Below, piece by piece: positions 3,765-7,466 of a stretch of 7,466 bases of DNA. The position numbers were made by a program, and so were the translations under genes. This stretch comes from JBDUDK01 sp040002995 (lineage in GTDB: Bacteria; Actinomycetota; Acidimicrobiia; Acidimicrobiales; Ilumatobacteraceae), in the NCBI GenBank assembly GCA_040002995.1, contig JBDUDK010000151.1, positions 1-7,466 on the forward strand. Reading direction: 5' to 3'. The notes under the pieces were generated by a model. That model was given only the letters and a program-made list of their open reading frames with translations. It did not search any database and was not told where the DNA came from. Within the stretch, counting starts at the first letter, position 1; every line of letters starts with the position of its first letter.

Positions 3765-6398
3765 TCAGAGGTCGGCGACCACTCGTTGGAGATAGTGGAC
3801 GAGCTGGTCGTCGGTGAGGTTCTCGCCCCGCGTCGCCGCCGCGTCGTATGCGACTCCGAGCTCCGCTTTGGCTCGGGCGATGGCATCGTCGATGGTGGTG
3901 ATCGCTGACGCGAGAACGTCGTCGGCCCGCGTGGCACCAGCGACCGTGGCAGCCGGCTCGTATGCGCCGGATTGCACGAGTGGGTCGATAAGGCCTCGCC
4001 CGAATCCCCGCAGATGGGCATGGTTTCCGACTCGGAGGTAGTGGGCCATCACGTCGACGAATCTCCTCGCTCCGCTCGCCGGATCCGAGACGGCTTCGAG
4101 CGCGGCAAGCGATACCAGCGCGAAGCCTTCAATGAGCACGGCGTTGCTCGCGGCGGCCATCTCGACGGCCCGTTGGTTGTAGGCGATCGCGGTGGCGCGG
4201 TCATTGGCCCCGGCGATCACCGCGGCCACGTGGAGAGCAAGCGCGTGGGTGGTCGGGCCGGACGCGCTGGCCCGATCGAGCAGCTGCTGCGCCAGCTCCG
4301 GTTCAGGGCGACCAGCGAGGTTACGAATGAGCAGCATGGTCGCCGTCCGGCGAAGGGAGGCACTGTCGGCAGCGTCGAGTTCAAGTTGGACGGCCGATGT
4401 TGCCGCCGCATCGGCCTCTTCGAGCCGTCCAAGAAACGTCAGCGCGAAAGCCCGACAGGTTTGGGCATCGCACCAAGCCCTACTGCCCCGTACGACCAGC
4501 GCGATGGCTTGGTCGGCGAGCGCGAGCGCGCCCGTGTGGTCCCCGAGCTGCCATGCCCCGAGGCTGGCGTGAACGAGCGTGGGGGCGCGCAGAGGATGGA
4601 CCTCTGCTCCGGGGAGGGTGAGCGCGATCGCGCACCACGACCACGGTTCGGCCCACACATGAAGATTGGTGTATTCGCCCAAGGGTGCGACGACGCGTAG
4701 AGCCAGGTCGGCGTCGTCGCCGGCGACAGCGAAGGCAAACGCAGCACGGAGGTTGTCCCGCGCCGCGTCAAGCGCGGTGGAAGCCTCCATCTCGTTCGGC
4801 CCGCCCACTTCCACGGCGAGGTGTCCGCCGAGGTCCGCGTAATAGCTCGCGTGGCGGCGAGCCAGTTCTGACGAGTCGGCGAGGGCCGACAATTGCTCGG
4901 CGGCGTACTGGCGGAGCGGCTCCAGCAGCCGGAAGGGACTTGGACCGTGCATGTCGGCAACGACCATGGACTTGTCAACCAGCGCCGACAGGACGTCGAG
5001 CACATCGTCGCCAAGAGGCGTCCCCGCGACGATCGCCTCCGCGGCATCAAGATCGAAACGCCCGGCGAACACCGAACACCGTGCGAACGCCACCCGTTCG
5101 TCGTGGCCGAGCAGGTCCCAGCTCCAGTCGAGCGCGGCCCGCAACGTCTTGTGCCGCTCGACTCGCCCGCGGCCGGCGGTGAGGACATCGAGGCGCGCCC
5201 CGAGCCGAGCCACGAGTTCGGGTAGCCGCAGCGTGCGGACCCGGGCCGCGGCGAGTTCGATGGCCAACGGAATCCCGTCGAGTCGCCGACAGATCTCCTC
5301 GATCAACGCGCGGGGATCGGCCCGGAACGACGGATCTGCGTTGTGCGCCCGATCCATGAAGAGCTCGACAGCATCGGTGTCAACGCGAAGCGAGGGCACC
5401 CGCACGACCCGTTCGCCGTCGACACCAAGCTCCTGGCGGCTGGTGGCGAGGATCCGCAACCGTGGGCATCGGCGTAACACATCGCTGGCGAAGTCGGCCG
5501 CCGCGTCGAGGACGCGTTCGCAGTTGTCGAGCACCAGGAGCAGCTCGCGGTCTCCGATCCCTTGGATGATCGACTCCCGCGCCGACAGGCCGGGCCGAGG
5601 AACGAACCCGAGCACGCCTGACACGAGCGGGTCGACATCATTCGGGTCTCCGGCGGCGGCCAGCTCCACCATCCATATGCCGCCAGAGAACTCGGAGCTG
5701 ATCCTTCCCGCCACCGCCATGGCGAGCCGAGTCTTGCCAATACCGCCAGTCCCCGTGAGCACCACAAGGCGGACCTCGCCCAGATCGGCACGGACCTGTT
5801 CGATCTCGTCGGCGCGGCCGATCATGCTCGACAGCTCGGCCGGCACGTTCCCAGCCCTCGAGTGAGCCTGACGCAACACCGGGAACTCGACGCGCAACCC
5901 GGGCGCCAGTACCTGCCATACGTGTTCCGGTTGCGCCAGATCGCGTAGCTCGACGAGGCCGAGATCCGCGAGCTCGACAGCGTCGACGGGCGACTCCGTC
6001 ATCATCGAGGCGGCCGAACCGCTCAGAAGAACCTGGCCGCCGTGGCCGGCCGCCATCAATCGGGCACAGCGGCTCAGCGAGAGTCCGAACCAGTCTTCGC
6101 CGCGCCGGTGAGCCGTCCCCGCGTGCACCGCGATACGAACCTTGAGGTCGGGTCCGTGCCAGTCCGCTGTCGACAGCGCCCTCTGCGAATCGACTGCGGC
6201 GGAAACGGCCGCGGCCACCGTCGGGAAAGTTACGCACAGACCGTCACCCGTGTGCTTGAACTCGTGGCCGCCGTGTCGACGAATCGCCGCACGAAGAATC
6301 CCATCGTGCTGCTCAAGCGAGCCGAGCATTCCGGGGTCGGACGCCCACGCGCGAGTGGAACCCTCAACGTCGGTGAACATCAGCACCACGATCTCCAC
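3765..6398 (-). CDS. Class III cyclase domain fused to STAND ATPase with helical-repeat C-terminus
   Basis: The 877-residue protein opens with a class III nucleotide cyclase domain (about 1-165). It has the metal aspartates D10 (FTDVEGST) and D52 (GDG), base-contact residues K48 and D102, and R113 in SRCARLM. The asparagine expected before RxxRL is S109, so activity may be low or lost. A STAND ATPase follows: Walker A GTGGIGKT (216-223), Walker B LLLVLDNCE with D291, the TSR sensor (319-321) and GIPLA (375-379). Residues about 410-500 look like the winged-helix part, and the rest to 877 is alanine-rich helical, probably TPR-like. Mycobacterial proteins such as Rv2488c share this cyclase-ATPase order but add a LuxR helix-turn-helix, which is absent here. 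Signals would thus pass through protein contacts or cAMP rather than DNA binding. The start is uncertain: GTG 6398 fits a leaderless -10, while GTG 6386 has GGAG six bases upstream. It may be co-transcribed with the hydrolase. Confidence 0.88.
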   Translation of the reverse strand: MEIVVLMFTDVEGSTRAWASDPGMLGSLEQHDGILRAAIRRHGGHEFKHTGDGLCVTFPTVAAAVSAAVDSQRALSTADWHGPDLKVRIAVHAGTAHRRGEDWFGLSLSRCARLMAAGHGGQVLLSGSAASMMTESPVDAVELADLGLVELRDLAQPEHVWQVLAPGLRVEFPVLRQAHSRAGNVPAELSSMIGRADEIEQVRADLGEVRLVVLTGTGGIGKTRLAMAVAGRISSEFSGGIWMVELAAAGDPNDVDPLVSGVLGFVPRPGLSARESIIQGIGDRELLLVLDNCERVLDAAADFASDVLRRCPRLRILATSRQELGVDGERVVRVPSLRVDTDAVELFMDRAHNADPSFRADPRALIEEICRRLDGIPLAIELAAARVRTLRLPELVARLGARLDVLTAGRGRVERHKTLRAALDWSWDLLGHDERVAFARCSVFAGRFDLDAAEAIVAGTPLGDDVLDVLSALVDKSMVVADMHGPSPFRLLEPLRQYAAEQLSALADSSELARRHASYYADLGGHLAVEVGGPNEMEASTALDAARDNLRAAFAFAVAGDDADLALRVVAPLGEYTNLHVWAEPWSWCAIALTLPGAEVHPLRAPTLVHASLGAWQLGDHTGALALADQAIALVVRGSRAWCDAQTCRAFALTFLGRLEEADAAATSAVQLELDAADSASLRRTATMLLIRNLAGRPEPELAQQLLDRASASGPTTHALALHVAAVIAGANDRATAIAYNQRAVEMAAASNAVLIEGFALVSLAALEAVSDPASGARRFVDVMAHYLRVGNHAHLRGFGRGLIDPLVQSGAYEPAATVAGATRADDVLASAITTIDDAIARAKAELGVAYDAAATRGENLTDDQLVHYLQRVVADL

Positions 6399-6404
6399 GA
6401 TCGA

Positions 6405-6410
6405 ACGATA
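6405..6410 (-). promoter_or_regulatory. -10 box for the cyclase gene, leaderless arrangement
   Basis: On the minus strand TATCGT is followed by six bases (tcgatc) and then GTG at 6398. This is the same spacing as before the TTG of the Nudix gene. It suggests a leaderless transcript inside the 40-base gap after the hydrolase gene, so the cyclase may be expressed alone. No good -35 is visible. Confidence 0.4.
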
Positions 6411-6438
6411 CGACCGCGAGCGGCGGGACGCGATTGGC

Positions 6439-7185
6439 TCAGCGTGAGCTTGATTCGGGCGGAACGGTCGCCGCCAGCTCGTCGAGCAGCGCCGCAGTGC
6501 CAGTGGGGTCGGTCAGCTGTGGGTCGTGCGACGTCTCGAGCTCCCGATAGAGCCAACCCTCGGAGTGCGCTCGCGCTGCGAATTGTGCGATCGGGTCGCG
6601 TTCGCCGAAGTCTGCGCCTGTGCAACGAATAAACGCGTGGGCGATCTGGTCGAGAGCACCGGTGAGGTGAACCGGTTCCGTGAACATCGCAAGGGGCGAG
6701 TCGCGTAGGCGAGCGATGTAGCGCGCCCGTTCCACTGCGGAAGCGGCCGTCTCCGAGGGAAGCAACGCTTCCGGGACCGGAATCCGCCACCCCTCGAGCG
6801 GCTCCCGTAGCCACTCCGCTCCGTCGGGCGTCTGCGCGGGGAGTAACTCGAGGGCGGACTGTCCGTCCTCGGGAACAAGGGCGTCGATGTAAACCACCAG
6901 CCGTACGCGGTCGGCGACTCGATCGGCCGCGCCACTGACCGCCATGCCGCCCGAGCTGTGGCCACAAAGCACGACGTCGCGGAGGTCCTCGAACTCGAGC
7001 ACCGAAACCACGTCGTCGACATGCGTGTCCAAGCCCACGTGCGGCCCAGCCAGATGGGCTCGATCGCCCATGCCGGTCAGGGTCGGGGTGAAGACATCAT
7101 GGCCGCGCTCGCGCAGCGCTCGGGCCACCGCCGCCCATTCCCACCCTCCGCCCCACGCACCGTGCACGATCACGAACGTCGCCAC
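6439..7185 (-). CDS. Alpha/beta-fold hydrolase (esterase-like)
   Basis: The 248-residue protein starts MATFVIVHGAWGGGW, where HGAWGGGW (8-15) forms the oxyanion region. PTLTGMGDRAHLA (34-46) and THVDDVVSVLEFEDLRDVVLCGHSSGG follow, the pattern of the alpha/beta hydrolases that include PytH-type pyrethroid hydrolases and plant esterase or hydroxynitrile lyase relatives. The nucleophile is S77 in GHSSGG, where relatives usually have GHSYGG. The catalytic histidine is H220 (ETSHDP), and the acid is probably D192 or D197. The length is normal for the family, and there is no signal peptide, so it is cytoplasmic. The substrate is unknown and is probably a small ester or carbon-carbon bond. The GTG start directly follows GAGGC with little room for ribosome binding. 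The start gives the family's usual N-terminus. The cyclase-ATPase gene follows 40 bases downstream on the same strand. Confidence 0.87.
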   Translation of the reverse strand: MATFVIVHGAWGGGWEWAAVARALRERGHDVFTPTLTGMGDRAHLAGPHVGLDTHVDDVVSVLEFEDLRDVVLCGHSSGGMAVSGAADRVADRVRLVVYIDALVPEDGQSALELLPAQTPDGAEWLREPLEGWRIPVPEALLPSETAASAVERARYIARLRDSPLAMFTEPVHLTGALDQIAHAFIRCTGADFGERDPIAQFAARAHSEGWLYRELETSHDPQLTDPTGTAALLDELAATVPPESSSR

Positions 7186-7232
7186 GCCTCAAAGTCTCGC
7201 GCCTCAGTCGTTATCACCCGGGCGTAGCGTCG
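7186..7232. promoter_or_regulatory. Divergent intergenic region, hydrolase / unknown gene
   Basis: Only 47 bases separate the hydrolase start from the ATG at 7233, so both promoters must be packed here or inside the genes. On the plus strand TTATCA (7211-7216) could be a -10 for the right-hand gene, giving a leader of about ten bases. On the minus strand GAGACT sits seven bases before the GTG of the hydrolase and is a weak -10 candidate. Neither is strong. Confidence 0.3.
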
Positions 7233-7466
7233 ATGGCCGTGCGACTCGTCGAGCTTGCGTACTGCTGCCGGCTCTTCGGCGAGTTCACGAGGAACGACAC
7301 GTCGGGCGACGAGTTGAAACACGCAACGGGTAATGCCATCAACCTCCACGACGCTGTTCACACGAAAGCGTTGCTGCGTTTGCTCAACCAGTGGGGGTGT
7401 CGTCAGTTCGCCGTCGAGTACCACGGCGAGGCCGGCCGCATGTTCGGGCTCTGGGGCGATCGCTGG
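7233..7466 (+). CDS. Unrecognised protein, N-terminal part only (3' end outside window)
   Basis: From the ATG at 7233 the frame stays open for 78 codons to the window edge, so only the N-terminus is seen. It begins MAVRLVELAYCCRLFGEF, continues DELKHATGNAINLHDAVHTK, then ALLRLLNQWGCRQF and ends GRMFGLWGDRW. About 83 percent of codons end in G or C, against roughly 60 percent for the overlapping minus-strand frame (7424-7170), so the plus strand is the better call. The sequence looks like a helical globular protein with no signal peptide or membrane segment. I do not recognise a family. It is divergent from the hydrolase with only 47 bases between them, and no ribosome binding site is clear. 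An antisense ORF remains a minor alternative. Confidence 0.55.
   Translation, partial: MAVRLVELAYCCRLFGEFTRNDTSGDELKHATGNAINLHDAVHTKALLRLLNQWGCRQFAVEYHGEAGRMFGLWGDRW

Noticed and set aside
3374..4021. 215-codon minus-strand ORF over the cupin and the end of the cyclase gene
   Set aside because: It overlaps two well-supported genes and has no recognisable motif.
4951..5865. 304-codon plus-strand ORF inside the cyclase-ATPase gene
   Set aside because: It is a Ser/Arg/Thr-rich translation antisense to the ATPase domain with its Walker motifs; a typical shadow frame.
7170..7424. 84-codon minus-strand ORF at the right end
   Set aside because: It overlaps the hydrolase start, and its third codon positions are less GC-biased than those of the opposite-strand frame. 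It is kept only as a minor alternative to the partial gene at 7233.
1..7466. tRNA, rRNA, CRISPR, insertion sequence or prophage
   Set aside because: I saw no cloverleaf-like, regularly repeated or transposase/integrase-coding sequence. Repeats are limited to the short motifs listed.

Overview
This 7.5 kb window is GC-rich. The genes have strongly GC-biased third codon positions, use GTG and TTG starts beside ATG, and show promoter shapes (TANNNT -10 boxes, some placed directly before a start codon) typical of Actinomycetota. The gene families also fit: an NrtR-type Nudix regulator, a class III cyclase fused to a STAND ATPase, and a small cupin. An environmental actinobacterium, possibly of the Acidimicrobiia, is a reasonable guess, but nothing here fixes the genus. 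I see no rRNA, tRNA, CRISPR, insertion sequence or phage gene. It reads as ordinary chromosome.

Layout. (1) Bases 1-644, minus strand: a Nudix domain plus winged-helix protein of the NrtR type, cut by the left window edge. (2) Bases 645-725: a compact divergent control region with two inverted repeats. (3) Bases 726-1442, plus: a soluble von Willebrand A (VWA) protein with an intact metal site. (4) Bases 1548-1937 and 2063-2317, plus: two small paralogous zinc-ribbon proteins that align without a gap for 79 residues and share their upstream leaders. One ends in a membrane anchor and the other does not. (5) Bases 2387-3355, plus: a nitronate monooxygenase-like flavoenzyme, followed by a small cupin (3392-3757). 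(6) Minus strand, converging on the cupin: a class III cyclase/STAND ATPase (6398-3765) and, 40 bp upstream, an alpha/beta hydrolase (7185-6439). (7) From 7233 to the right edge, plus: an unrecognised open reading frame that continues out of the window.

How the genes fit together. The Nudix regulator and the VWA gene are divergent and probably share control elements. The VWA gene, the zinc-ribbon pair, the flavoenzyme and the cupin all point the same way, but each has its own promoter-like or leader sequence, so they may be a run of separately controlled units. The hydrolase and cyclase-ATPase may be co-transcribed, although the cyclase also has a -10 box at leaderless distance from its start. 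The least familiar item is the tandem zinc-ribbon pair with its duplicated leader.
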